NCBI RefSeq assembly: GCF_028769735.1
Contig: NC_088169.1
Coordinates: 38,416,729 to 38,480,728, forward strand
Direction of reading: 5' to 3'
DNA: 64,000 nt
DNA from: Zonotrichia leucophrys gambelii
Lineage: Eukaryota; Chordata; Aves; Passeriformes; Passerellidae
Under the pieces are notes generated by a model. The model worked only from the letters and a program-made list of their open reading frames with translations, ran no database searches and was not told the DNA's origin. Of this stretch, positions 23,881 through 41,689 are shown one piece after another. Both the position numbers and the translations under genes were made by a program. The stretch's first letter is position 1. Each line of letters opens with the position of its first letter.

Positions 23881-26800
23881 GGCGATTTGCTCGTAGAAGG
23901 TGCGGGCTAAAAGCTCCCTCTACGTGACTCGGCATATCACTTGGCAAGAGCTAATTAATCCTTTCAAGGAGTATCAAATAACGGCGCGAGGGGATGAGAT
24001 AAGAGGATGGAAACGTTCGGCAGCAAAGCATACGTGTTAGTCAGTGGGAAAAGTTCATTATTTATTCTCCTTTGTCAAAACTTTAGCAGTGACTAATACA
24101 TTTAATTTGTTAGGCTCAGGAACATTAGTATTTCTCCTACGTGCCGAGGCACAAGATCAGTGGAATCATTTAGGAATTACTCCATAGACCAATAGGTAAA
24201 TTTCTTAGCAATGAAATAGGACGAGGAGCAATGGCCGTAAACTAAAATACAGGGAATTTCACCTCACCACGAGGAAAAACTTTCCCTGGGGGTCGCAGAG
24301 GACTGGAACAGGCTGCCCAGGGAGGCTGTGGAGTCTCCCCCTCTGGAGACATTGCATACCCCCCTGGACACGTCCCTGTGTCCCCTGCAGCAGGGTGACC
24401 TTGCTTTGGCAGGGGGAATTGGACTAGATGATCTCCGGTGGTCCTTTCCAACCCTAACAACTCTGTGATTTTTAGAGAATACTCATTGCTTTCCATTTAT
24501 TTAGGAAAACTGGTCATGCAACCTAGATAGGTGCTCAGAATGTTGCATCAAGGTCATCCAGATTAGATGCACCATGGCTTGTGTCAGTATGGAGGCTGCC
24601 AATTCAGCTTAACTTGGATAGTAAATATTTCTTGCATTTAATTGAACTGGCAGGTCTCAAGTATGACTGGACAAGTTTTAGGAAAGATGAAGTAAGGAGT
24701 TACAGCCCAAGAGCCTGGTCACTGGAAGAGAGGTGGAAGGAAGTTGACAGCATTTTGACTGCACCAACTTTGTTAATACATCAATGATATGTGATAACTT
24801 CATGATTATTCAGATTATTTTATTTGGTTTTATAGAGGTTTTTCTGTTTTGGTATATGTTTAATTATACCAAAATATCTCATGTACACGTAGAGTTACAT
24901 AATCCCTCTATAATTTCTTTTCCCTGTTTTTTTCCCATATTAGCTACTATAATGATTAAGAAGTGTAACTTTGTTCTTTACTTCCTTTAATAATACCTGG
25001 AAAATAAGGTAATCTGAAAACATTTTGCTTCTGAATGTAAAATAATAGACTTACCAACCTGTTAAAAGTGAACATTTGGATGTCCTTGTAGAGGCCTAAC
25101 ACAGCTCAGAGGAAATCATGGCTGACATGGCTCGCTGGAAATCTGTTGACTTGCAAAGGAATGGACCAGACTAAGAAATCTGTTGTATGTTTCCATGTGT
25201 ATTAAGCTCCCACTTATTCTCTGGGTAGGTTCACTTCATCACCAGGTGAAAATGCATTCCAGGTGAAGATCACTGCTCCTGAAGAACAGTTCACTCGTGT
25301 TGGTGTGCAGGTATTGGACAGGAAAGATGGTTCCTTCCTCGTGAGATACAGGATGTATGCGAGCTACAAAAGCCTGAGGATAGAAGTCAAAACTGGAGAT
25401 AAGCATGTTGCAAAGTCTCCATATATTTTAAAAGGTAAGAGGCACCACTACACACAGGTTTCCTGTCAGGGCTGACAAAGTGTGTCCCAGAATGTCTTCT
25501 ACTAGAAGCACGAGATTCTTTGGGACCTCATACTTCTCTGGACTGTCAAATCCCATTGGAATTATGGATACATTATATGCATCCTACATATAGTTTTCAA
25601 AATAATAAAAGGAAGCAAATGCTGTGAAGCTGTTGCCTGATAAATACAGGTAGAAGGCTCACACATAAGCTGATATAGGTTGACATGACTCCATTAGAGT
25701 TAAAAAAAAATTCAGCCATATCCATTTTGAGTTGCTGAAGTTTTGGCCCTAAGCAATGAACGTTCAGTGCTTGACCCTGTTCTGTGATCTCAACAGCTCA
25801 ATATTATGACTTATTAAAATTAAAACAATTTTATTCCCAATAGGACCTGTTTACCATGAAAACTGTGACTGCCCTCAGGAGGATAGCAGTGCATGGCTGG
25901 AAGAGATGAACTGCCCTCAAACCATTCCACAGATTCAGAGAGACTTAGCAAATTTTCCCACTGTTGACCCAGATAAGATTGCAGAAGAAATTCCGCAGAG
26001 GTTTGGACAAAGACAGAGTTTGTGTCACTACACCATCAAAGACAATGAGGTATGGAATCTGGTTGATCTGAAGTCCATATGGAAATTTGGTGGCAAGCCA
26101 TGGGCAGTTTGGTTGTTCTGAGTTGTAAAAGCTTCTTGTACTGTATTCTTTAAGAACAAGACTTTGCTTGCTTCTCTGTCCTTGAATACTTTGCAGTTTG
26201 TGTATGAGCTCAGCAATGTCTGTCCTACTTTGTAAGTGCTTTTTTGTCCATGTTACAGCTGAAACACAGTGAAAGCAAATTACTTTCCAGGCAATCAATG
26301 TGAGTACTGGGCACCCACCCAAGTCTCCTAAATGCCAATTCAGTTTCCTGTTCTCTGAGCAATACTGCTGTGAGGTGTCACAATCATCTCATTTGAAGTA
26401 CATCGATAAATTATATCATGCATAATTCTGAGATACCACTTTTAGCTGAACTGAGCATCAGAGCTACAATTCTTTGTAACAGAGAATTGTATACACTGTA
26501 CTTAGTTCAGTGGAGTTTTTTGTGGAAATTAGAAGAATGGACCACCACAGAGACAGGCAACAGTTTCTGCTTTCATGAAACAGACCTCGAACATTGCAAA
26601 AGTAAGCAAAGCTTGTAATTTTTTTCATCACTTTTCTGTGATGAGATTTCTGTTGCTTCCCAGCTGATTCGTAAATCTATACAGCCATATAGTCTGTCTG
26701 AGTAGTTACTATGTGATTAAAAGAGCTCTGAATTGTGCCAGCCATTCTCTGAAATGAAATCACCCAGTAAAATCTTTGTTTATTTTCAGGTTTATATAAA

Positions 26801-29800
26801 GACATACGGGGAACATGTTGGCTTCAGAATTTTCATGGATGCCATACTGCTTTCTTTGACCAGAAAAGTGAGTACATCTGTTCAGCCACTTACTCTGTAT
26901 GTCCTAATTTATAGAAGCCTGGCCTTAAATATACGTCAGTGTATTTGTTGCTGTTTCTATTAAAAAACTCTTGCTCATTGATTAATTATGGAAAGGTCAT
27001 GTATTTTCCTTGTTTGAAGCTGTCATGTTCTAGAATGCCATCTGATTATCACAAAAGTTAATTGAATAAGCAGGCTTTTATAGGTGAGTTTGATAGGCCA
27101 GAACAGGGTGTGTTGGTTTGAGGTTTTTCCCTGTAGAATAAATAAATAAATCATCCTCTAGCATCCAACAGAAAATTCTGTCTCTGCAGGTACATTGCTG
27201 CAAAAAGCTGAACACAAGTTTACATAACACATTAAAGAAGTGTAATATCAAGTAACCTTTCCACTATCCTCAGGATTAGTAATGGATCAGTTATGCTACT
27301 CTGCCTTTGGGTGTCATGCTTTAAGGGTTGCTCTGTTGCTAACATTGCTGAACTAACATTGCACAGGAAAATGGGGAAAATTACTAAATGTACAAATGCA
27401 TGTTAATTTAACTGGGGATTGTTTCATCTAACACTGTCTACAGGAGGATATGATGTCTAAGGAAAGACAGGAATGTAGACTACAGGTATCTAAAAGATTG
27501 TTCTCTGGAAGATGGAAGTAAACGGTTCTTGGTGTCCATAGTGTTGGATAACAAATAATGGAGTTAAATTGCATCTGAGGACTTCAGACTAAAGGTTGAA
27601 AAAGGATTGCTAACTCCAAAACCAGAAACTATTTACATATCTAGAAAACACAGTTTTTCTCATTCCCATTAAATACTATTGAATAAGAATTTTGATTAGG
27701 ATAGTGTCACTAAGTGACAGTAGATGGTTGGTTGGAGAACATTCAAGCTGCTGATGGATTCTGCTGCTGAGGATGTGTAGAAAATTCAGTTTGTAGGGTT
27801 TATGCCCATTACAACCATTAGATGGCGCCATAGTAATGAAGTTCAGTGCTGAGCATTAGCCTGTGCAGCAAACACCCTTTGAAAGGAATAGAGTATCTTC
27901 CACCATTTGGAGGTGTTTGATATTTGGTAAATTATTAATTTATTTTGTTTTGAAAGAGGCAACTGAGAGGGAAGAGAGATATGACATTAGTTTTGCACTG
28001 ACCTTATATGTGCCTTCAGGGTTCTGTAAAACACAGCCATTTGTCATGTTTTGCCTTTTGCTCTTCAAACTGAACTGTCCCATCATTTTCAGTGTTTCCT
28101 CACAAGGCAGCTGGTCCTTTCTTTGGAAAACTACAAAGCTGCCTTTATTTCTACTTTTTCTTACTTCACTTGAAAATACCCAAACCAAACTCAATACAGG
28201 GGTGCATCACAGTTTCATAAAGCAGCAAAATTATGCCCTCTGTCCTGCTTCCTGGCCATCAACAGTATTTTTATTGCCTTTTGGCTGTGACAGTGATTTC
28301 AGGTATGGTTCCATGCTACCAAATATTTTAAATAAGTGATGATGTTATGCTTAATTATTAACCAAAGCACTGACTAAACTGGTCTTCCCATCATGGCTGC
28401 TTATTTCTGTTTCTTCTCTTCTGTTGGATTTAGGCATCCTGCAGATACAGGGTGAATTAGATCACTGATGTGACAGAAAACTGATTTACCAGCCAGCATC
28501 AGTTTTCCATACAGTAACAAGTTGATCCAGCTTACCTTGGAACTATACAATTGCTGACTAGGTACCAGTGCTAGCCTGATCAAAAGATTGTGTGGCCAAT
28601 CATGTAAAGTATAACAGGAAACCATCCTCTAAAAAGGGGGCTCCTATGCCTTATGTGACTTTGCAAATATTCTTTTTAAATACTGTTTTGTAGGCTTTAC
28701 TCTGTGGTCTCAGTATCTCTAACAGGTTTCTAAATGTCCATGATTTATTACAGGTACTTTAAGTATATTAGACATCTAGCAATTTTTCCTCTTAGTGAGG
28801 TTGTTTTCAAAATGCAAGATGCCAGCAGAATACTGTTTGTGCTAAACTGCATTTGTGCCTACTTTGCTTCTCTTTAGGTGAAAATGCCAGATGTAGAATT
28901 TTTTGTTAATTTGGGGGACTGGCCTCTGGAGAAAAGGAAGCCCCCACAGAACTTGCACCCGATCTTCTCGTGGTGTGGTTCCAGTGAGTCAAAAGACATT
29001 GTCATGCCAACATACGACTTAACAGACTCCGTTTTGGAGACGATGGGACGGTAAGAAATGGCTTAAACTTTTCACAAAATTCACAATGAGTGATCTTCCC
29101 TAGAGATCGGTATGGCAACAGTATATTAACTATTTTCATTTACTCATCGAGAGACTGGAAACCCAGGTAGGCAGTGACTGTGTAATCAATATATTGTTAT
29201 ACTTCACTGTTTCATTTCAAAAATCTAAATTTATCTAAATGGTCAAATCACTAAAAACAGCCCTTGAGAGTGTTTCAAGGCTAGGCATGTGATTTGTTTG
29301 CTTTGTTTCTCTCCCCATGAACTTGTTGACAACTGGCCAGGCATCCTTCTTTCCTGATTTTGTTGGAATTTGTTTTTTGTGTACCTTTCAAATCCCAACA
29401 TAGCTATTGGGAATTTTCAAACTAGGAGCTACCATCTCCCACTTTGATTACTGACCATAACTAGCCTTAGCAACTGCCCTTTTCTGTCTTGAAACACTAC
29501 AAAGACAGCTTGCTTCTAAGAAATCTTTGAAATCCATCTTGAACTTAACATTTCACTGCATTTAGTTCAGGTTCCTTTTTTTTTGTGAAAAGTTTTTCTA
29601 ATTTGCTATCCCTTGCCCTCCCAGTTTATGTGTTGAATTTCTTAACATTTTTAAGGATGCACAATATATTTTACTAAGCAAGTTACAGCACCTTGCATCG
29701 CCTTCTCTGGCAACTGTATTCACTTTTACCTATATTTTTCATGGTATTGTTTCCACATGCCATGAATGTTGATGTTGAAGGATGCTGTCATGCCACGCAC

Positions 29801-32352
29801 CCTTGAACTTAACATTGATTATCTGTTTCTGTTGCTGCAAATGACTGATACAATAACACATCATGGTGTGCTCATGACTTGCCTTCATCTTTGCTCTCTG
29901 CCTATGGCTACTGTGAACTCTTTTAAGTAACTGCACTTGAAAAAGTTTCCAGTAGGCTTCACTATTAAACCACTTCTTTCTGCTGCAGAGTCAGCCTGGA
30001 TATGATGTCAGTCCAAGCAAACACTGGCCCATCGTGGGAAGACAAGAACACCACAGCCTTCTGGAGAGGACGTGACAGCCGCAAAGAGAGGCTTGAGCTT
30101 GTAAAACTCAGCAGGAAATATCCAGAGATCATAGATGCTGCTTTCACAAACTTTTTTTTCTTTAAACATGATGAAAACCTCTATGGTCCTATTGTTAAGC
30201 ACATTTCATTTTTTGATTTTTTTAAGGTAAGCCACTAATTATTTTTCATCACTGTTTATTCTTCTCACTGTTTCCCATTATGAAATAACTTAGTATGTAT
30301 TATTGAAAATAAAGGGATTGTTAGTTATTCAGGACACTACCAGTAACAAGCATGACTAGACATCCCTCCAGTGGGATTAACTGCTATGTAGCTCTTACCC
30401 TCAGGATAGTAATGTCTGATTTACATCTAAAGGTTCTGTAGAACCTCGTGTAATCTATGTAACTTCAAGTTCCTTTTTATTTCTTTTTCCTGATTCAGCG
30501 ATCAGGACTACTAACATAACTAACATAGTGGGAAAATCTGTGGATGAAGTGGCACATCTACCCTCACATCCGAGGATGAGCACCTAAGAATTCCTGGAGA
30601 ACTTAATTGATGAAGCTCTGTGTACCCTGCACTGTGATGAATTCCAAACTAGATAATAAAAGCTTCTTAGACATTGATGCTTGCCTAGCCAGTCCTACCT
30701 GTCTCAATATCGGCAAGTCAGTAACACCAGTGCCCTCAGAATATAACCTAACCAAGTCAGGGATCTTGTGGTTTTTAATAACTTCTGGTCCTTTTCTTTC
30801 CAGTATAAATATCAAATTAATATTGATGGCACAGTGGCAGCATATAGATTGCCTTATCTACTAGCAGGAAACAGTGTGGTGCTAAAGCAAGACTCCATCT
30901 ACTATGAGCACTTTTATAATGAGCTGCAGCCATGGAAACACTACATTCCATTTAAAAGTGACCTGAGTGATCTGCTAGAAAAACTACAGTGGGCAAAAGA
31001 TCATGATGAAGAGGTAAAATACACATTTAGAAGTATGCAGTAATGTTTCTAGAAGAGAATAAAATTTGAATTTCTTTAAAACAAAGCAAAAAAAAAAACC
31101 CACTAGAAGAACTTGAAATTTATTTTCATCAACTCTACAAAGAAGAAAAACATTCAAAAATGTATAATATTGTCCCTAATTTGAAATCAAATTGAACTTC
31201 AGGGAAAAAAAAGAGTATTTTCCTAACAATGCCTTAACTTTTAAAAAGAATGTTTTATTTGAGTTATCCTAAACTGTCAACTTCATTTGTAACTCCACAA
31301 CCAACAGTAGCACCCTGAAACAAATACTAGTTCTGGGCAATAAAAAAAAATAAACCAAACTTTCATTTTCTTTGACAGGCAAAAAATATTGCAAAATCTG
31401 GACAAGAATTTGCAAGAAACAATCTCATGGGAGACCACATTTTTTGTTACTATTTCAAACTTTTCCAGGTCAGTATATTTTTAATGGCTACTGGCACAGA
31501 AATAGAAATCACACAGCAAGAATTTAGGGCAACAGAGCTGCTGGAAATTGGCCAGTCTGGTACTTGAAGCCATGAAGCAAGCAGCAGCAATTAAAATCTT
31601 CATTTGGTTTTTACAAACATTGTATTCAATTATATGCTATGAAACCCCTTAAGACTATGCTAGCTGTTTGAGAGGCAGTGGGATCCCATAAATCTTGATC
31701 TAATCTGCCAGAATATGTAGCCCACAATGATCAAAGAATTCCACATCAGACGCACACCCTGTGAACCACAGCTGAAAATATCTGTGCATTAGCACCAAGA
31801 TACCGAACTCCAGGGAGGCACCCGAAGGGGCTCCCGTCTGCAGCTGAGTGTTCCCTCACCCTGCCTGTGACAGTCTGCAGGAACAGATTGTGTAGCCCCA
31901 GAGTTCATACAGAATTGCTCAGCTGATTTGGTACAATATTGGCAACTACATGTACCATCTAAAAAATGTATGGATTAATGATACCTTCCTTTTTTTAAAA
32001 CTAGGAATATGCCAGCTTGCAAGTGAGTGAACCAAAAATCAGAGATGGGATGGAGAAGGTGCAGCAGCCTGATGATGACCTTTTCCCATGCACTTGCCAC
32101 CGAAAAAAGGTACAGTCCATGCAGGGTTAAATGGAAAGTGCTGAGTGTCTTCAGTTCCTGCTGAGCCCTGCTGGAGCAGGGCTGCTTAGTGCCCCACAGT
32201 ATCAGTTATCAGGCCAGGCCATTAACACCTATCGAACTTAGAAACACTTCTTGATGTATTCGCAGGAGTAGAGGACTAGACAGTGAAAAATAGGCTTCCA
32301 GTTAACTGAAACGTTTCTTCTTTTTTGACTGCAGGCCAAAGATGAACTCTGA
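23655..32352 (+). CDS. POGLUT2: POGLUT2 (KDELC1), ER protein O-glucosyltransferase 2
   Basis: Complete in ten exons: 23655-23824, 25229-25434, 25844-26049, 26790-26867, 28878-29050, 29989-30226, 30804-31013, 31379-31468, 32005-32109 and 32335-32352. The sum is 1494 nt, 497 aa (human 502); phases agree and all introns are GT-AG. The family adds glucose to EGF repeats of proteins such as Notch and fibrillins in the ER. An N-terminal hydrophobic signal peptide (about 1-19) is followed by a filamin-type domain (about 25-128, with [16 protein letters not shown]). A CAP10/GT90 catalytic domain follows (about 190-450; [41 protein letters not shown]). The last four residues are KDEL, the ER-retrieval signal, encoded by a tiny final exon. 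An in-frame ATG at 23469 would bury the signal peptide, so 23655 was chosen. Confidence 0.97.
24215..24476 (+). mobile_element. CR1 LINE 3' fragment in POGLUT2 intron 1
   Basis: Plus-strand CR1 3' end: ggaacaggctgcccagggag, then tggagtctccccctctggag, then ttggactagatgatctccgg and tcctttccaaccctaacaac. It ends in ctctgtgattt. Confidence 0.9.
27815..27829 (+). promoter_or_regulatory. candidate CTCF-binding motif in POGLUT2 intron 4
   Basis: ccattagatggcgcc matches the CTCF core (CCASYAGRKGGCRSY) at all but one position. This is a motif match only; occupancy is unknown. Confidence 0.45.
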
Positions 32353-32574
32353 CAGAAGTAAATAATTTTTTTTCAGTATTTACCTAAATTCAGACTGTCT
32401 TCTTAAAGAAAGAAGGAAAATCTGGGTTAGTATGCCCGCAGAAAATGTCAGTGGATATTTTAAAGTTTACCATTTCATGATCTGCACATGGAAGAAAACA
32501 AAGCACCCCTGATTTCCTTTTAATCATGCAGTGGTGGCAGAGCCTTATTCAAACACATTTTTATAATTTTTTTA

Positions 32575-32580
32575 AATAAA
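32575..32580 (+). terminator. poly(A) signal of POGLUT2
   Basis: AATAAA 223 bp downstream of the POGLUT2 stop, followed by a T/G-rich stretch (gtttgtatcagtcatgtgtt). This is the best 3' end candidate. Confidence 0.7.
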
Positions 32581-32639
32581 AACCATGTTTGTATCAGTCA
32601 TGTGTTCCTGTCCTGAGTTACCTTGAAAATGCAGATACT

Positions 32640-33570
32640 TTTTACTCATGCTTGTATACAGTAAGTCTTTCCACAAACGTGAAACTGTTCTGCCAAGAAG
32701 GGCAGATGAGCATTATATATCTTCCCTCCCTCTCTATCTATCCATCCAGCCAAAGGCTTCTTTTTTCAGACCATAACTGTGCTCCTTCTGAGAGAATCTC
32801 AAAGGCAATGCCATGGCGTTCATAATAAATCTTGTTAACCTGCAGGAAAACCATAATTTCAAGATTGCTGTAGGCTCGGTTATACCAACAGGTTACTCAC
32901 AGCCCATAATGACAAAGGCTGCAGCTGCCAGTACACACACAGTGTTCAATCCACTCTCCAGTGTCAGAGCTCAGACAGGGACCTGAGATCCTCCTGTCAC
33001 AATGGATCCACAACTGGTTCCTGCTCCAGGAGTTCCTCCATCACTAAACACAATTTGTCTATCAGTTTTTATTTATCAGAGGGTCTCTGTGACCAGTCCT
33101 TTACACAAAGGACAGTGGTGAAGGGGACTCCTCAAAACTGAACCATGTTCTTTGCTCCACACACCCAGCTGTGCCTGCATTACCTCCTCCTCACAGAGGC
33201 AGAATCTGGCTCCCTAAGGTGGCAGACACTGTGACCAACCAGAGATTCCTCTCCCTGCCTCACAGATTTGGAAGCACCTGGTAAGGCCAGCACACAGCAT
33301 CAAGGCAAAGTAGTACACCAGGCTCATCAGCCTCAGGGGATGTGCTGGCAGAACCCTAAAATCAGTAGGTTTTAATTCCCAATGAGTACAGCATCAGTAA
33401 GATACTCAGACATTGAGGACCCCTAAAGATATCTGTTGAAGTAGATTTTTTTCCAGTATATTACTTCAAATATTAGTCAAAAGCATTACTTAATCTTCTG
33501 CATTCCCAAGTGTTGTATATGGATATTTGCATAGAAACACAGAGAACAATGCTACCATGATACATTTTCT
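32640..33570. other. POGLUT2-TEX30 convergent intergenic DNA, no gene seen
   Basis: Short interval between two convergent 3' ends. No conserved coding, RNA gene or recognised repeat was found. Confidence 0.5.
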
Positions 33571-33586
33571 GTACTTCTGGAAGTTC

Positions 33587-33592
33587 TTTATT
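33587..33592 (-). terminator. poly(A) signal of TEX30
   Basis: AATAAA on the minus strand about 160 bp past the TEX30 stop. A second AATAAA is at 33624-33629. Either fits a short 3' UTR. Confidence 0.6.
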
Positions 33593-33753
33593 AGTTTGCA
33601 TTTTCTTTTCATTCATACAAAGCTTTATTTGCATTTGCACTTAGACCTCTGAAAACATCAGTTTTTAAAAAAATATGCCTCTAAAAAATAACAAACCCCT
33701 TATTTGCCACATTTAGGAAAAACTAAATGAAGATACTGCTTGAGCACTGCAAA

Positions 33754-38554
<4,801 letters not shown>

Positions 38555-38905
38555 CCCGCCGTGACGTCACCGGAGTGACAGCTCCCCGCGCCAGTCCGGC
38601 CCCAATCAGCCGCGGCGCTGATTGGTCAGATCCAGCGTGGCCCCGCCCTCCGGTGAGGGGAAAGTCAGCGGCCTGCGCGGGGTAGAGAGAGTTGTGGGTG
38701 CGTACCGGTTGGGCTATGTTGAATATGTTAAGCCGCCAGAAATCAATAAAGCTCCACGAAAAATGTTTTTATTCACCCTTGTGTACTAAAACTCCGCGGA
38801 CTGCTAGGTGGTAATTCAGCACAAATAAAGCAAATTGCATAGGGATTGCTGGAAAGGTGAGGTTTTTACTGACTTCAAGGAGTACAGATGAGATGCTTAG
38901 GATGA

Positions 38906-39455
38906 GTTACAGAATCACAGGATCGTTTAGGTTGGAAGCGACCCCTGAGACCATCAACCCCAACCTAAACATGGTGACTGAACAGCACCATGTCAACAAG
39001 ACCACAGCACTGAGTGCCTCATGCAGTCATTTCTTGAACACCTTCCAGGGATGGCAACTCCACCACCTTCCTTGGGCAGTCCGTTGCCATGTTTAGAAAC
39101 CCTTTCATGAAGAAATTAATCCCGACGTCCATCCTGAACCTCCCCTGGCGCTGCTTGAGGCCATTTTCTCTTGTCCTGTTGCTGGTTGCTTGGGGGAAGA
39201 GACCAGCCCTCACCTGGCTACAGCCTCCTTTCAGGGGGTTGTAGACAGTGATAAGGTCACCCTGAGCCTCCTTTTGTCCCTTCCATCTCCCTCAGCTGCT
39301 TCTCATCAGACTTGTGCTCCAGACCCTTTACCAGCTCCATTGCCCTTTTCTGGACTTGCTCAAGTGCCTCCATGTCTGTGTGGAAGTGAGGGCCCAGAAT
39401 GGGACACAGGATTCAGGGTGTGGACTCGGCAGAGCCAAGTACAGAGGAAAAGGTT
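38906..39455 (-). mobile_element. CR1 LINE fragment (about 550 bp)
   Basis: Reverse-oriented CR1: plus-strand start cagaatcacaggatcgttta, then gaggccattttctcttgtcc, then ttgtagacagtgataaggtc, and on to a gggacacaggattcagggtg block. It is longer than the other copies in the window. Confidence 0.88.
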
Positions 39456-40274
39456 AGATGTCCAGAGTGACAGCAGGCAATTTTCTTTTGGCAGCTGTCA
39501 GCACACTTGATCTGTGTGACATGGACAAACAGGGCAGAGACACTCGGTGGCTGGTTTTCTAGGTACACATCTGTTCCCAAGGCTGTGCTCTGTTGTACAG
39601 TAATGACCTACAGTGTTCAAAACACAGCCTTAATCTGGTGGGAGACAGCACCAACAACATGCAACAGTGCTTGCAGTATTTGTATACTGAGTATTTGACA
39701 GGCCAATAAAAAATTCCAAAATCCTCTATTGCAAGGTATTTAGCCAGAGCTCATGTTTTCTTCCCGTATCAGTGTATGAAGCTCTCTCATATCAGTTAAG
39801 GTGCCCTATTACTTACTTGATTGAAGATGTGATCACCCAGCAGAACTTTGTTTTTCATATGTTCACCTGGTGGAAAATAAGCTCACTCTGGCTTGTACTT
39901 TGAGTGTCTCCCTGTCGGTCTGCCAGCTGGACATTGTCATACACTGGGACTGAAATATTGCAGCCCTCTGAGAAGTGAACCTGGCAGGGTAGCTCAGGTT
40001 CTGAGCTGCTGTCTCAGTGACCATCCTGCTGCCTCACAGGCCAATTCCCAGTCCAGGCATTATCGTAGTAGGTGTGAAACACAGATGTGGAGAACTGTGG
40101 GAACCCAGGAAATTGTTCTGGCTGCCCTGGAGGACTCAAGCCCCTGCCCAGGGGGCTCAGAGACCTTGGCACAGAGCCCAAGACTTCTGTGCCTTTGATT
40201 TAGCCCTTGGAAAAAACAATTACCAACCTTATATTAAGAATTACAAGCCACAAAATTTTAAGTAAAATGATAGT
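39456..40274. other. intergenic DNA, no gene seen
   Basis: Only short chance frames. No recognised repeat or conserved exon. Confidence 0.45.
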
Positions 40275-40690
40275 GAATTTATCACAGGGTGAAAAATAGA
40301 TTTTTTGGGGTTTTTAGAATGGGGGTTCAGGGCGCAAAATGGAGGAATCTGGGCGTGTCCAGCCTTTCTCCTTCTTCTTGGCCTCCATCCTCTGCTGTGA
40401 TGTTGGCACTTTTAGATTGGTTAGAGTAGAAGCTCACTGTCTAACATAGGTGATAGGTATTGGAAAGTAATTGTAAATATTGTACCTGTAGTTTTTAGTA
40501 TAAAAAGATAACACCACCCTGGGGCAGGCAGAGTGCCTCTGACTGTCTTGCTGAGCAGACCTCAGCACGGCAGGAGAAAGAATTTTATAAGAAACAATAA
40601 ACAACCTTGAGACTGAGAAATGAAGAGCTCTGACTCCTTCTTCGAGTGCTGGGCTTGGAAAAGAGACTTTCTAACATATCTCCGGGTCAC
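40275..40690 (+). mobile_element. probable solo LTR of an avian endogenous retrovirus
   Basis: Contains an ordered LTR layout: a TATA box (tataaaaagataacaccacc, about 40500) and, about 100 bp downstream, a poly(A) signal (aataaacaaccttgagactg, about 40597). A C-terminal ctttctaaca-like end follows. No gag/pol sequence flanks it. Exact boundaries and target duplication were not established, and further LTR or leader sequence may extend to about 40740. Confidence 0.6.
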
Positions 40691-40744
40691 TCTGACCAGC
40701 TAGAGACCCCGAGAGAGAACCTGGGAAATTTACAGGGAGATCTA

Positions 40745-41560
40745 TTCATCTGGATTTCTACCTTGCCTAAAAGATGTCAAGCTAAAGTGGGATACAGAAG
40801 CGTTAAGCTGAGTGAAAGTCAGGCACAGCCTGTGTGAGTTGTGCACCTTCCACTTAGCTGAACCATAGATTGTGTCCAGGAAGCTGCTCCTGGAGCCGTT
40901 GCTCACATCTGGGGAGGGCAGCAAACTGGGGAAATGTCAGATTAATTTGTCTTGATTGGAGATCACACTATTCTAACTAGTAGTTCACACCAGTTAAGCC
41001 TCTGTAAATAAGATACTTGGCAAAAGTGGACTGAGAAGATTTGTTGTCCCAAAGTAGTTACAACCTCAACCTAGAAAACAGGTATGCAAGAAGAAGGTTA
41101 AGAAAATCTTCCTTCATATTAATTTCTGGGTTTTTTTAATTACTGCTTTCATTTCTATATGTAGTGGATGTTTTTGTGCTCTGGTATAGTTTATATTTTT
41201 GGTGCTATTTTCCTCCTTTCTTGGTCTGCTTTTTGCATTCTCTTTCTTTTTCATTTTTCCTCCCTCTTGAGTCCACCTGCTGTATTTGTCCTGCTGTACT
41301 CACATACTGTTTTCAGAGCAGTCCTTAAGGAACCTGTATCCCATTAAATCTACCCATGTGTAACCCCTTCCCACTGCAAAACTACTTCCTTATGCTCTCT
41401 CCATACATCAAGCTGCTACCAGTTTATTTCCTATTTTTTCAGTTCATTTTCTTGTCTCCGGTCTCCTTTCAACACTTGAAACTCTTCTGTGCCTAAGCAC
41501 AGTCTCTGAAGGTAGGGTAGCTGATACCAGCAGAGTTGAGAACATCACAAATGCCAGCCT
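40745..41560. other. intergenic DNA, no gene seen
   Basis: AT-rich and pyrimidine-rich tracts without conserved coding. Confidence 0.45.
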
Positions 41561-41561
41561 G

Positions 41562-41688
41562 GATGGGGGCCTGAGCAACCTGGTCTAGTGGAAGGTGTTC
41601 CTCTTCATGGCAGAAGGACTGGAACTGGGTGACCCTTAAGGTCCCTCCCAACCCTAACCATTCTGTGATTCTGTGAGTCTGTGATGAA
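41562..41688 (+). mobile_element. CR1 LINE 3' end
   Basis: Typical terminal CR1: gagcaacctggtctagtgga, then aactgggtgacccttaaggt, then ccctcccaaccctaaccatt followed by repeated ctgtgattctgtga units. Confidence 0.88.
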
Positions 41689-41689
41689 G

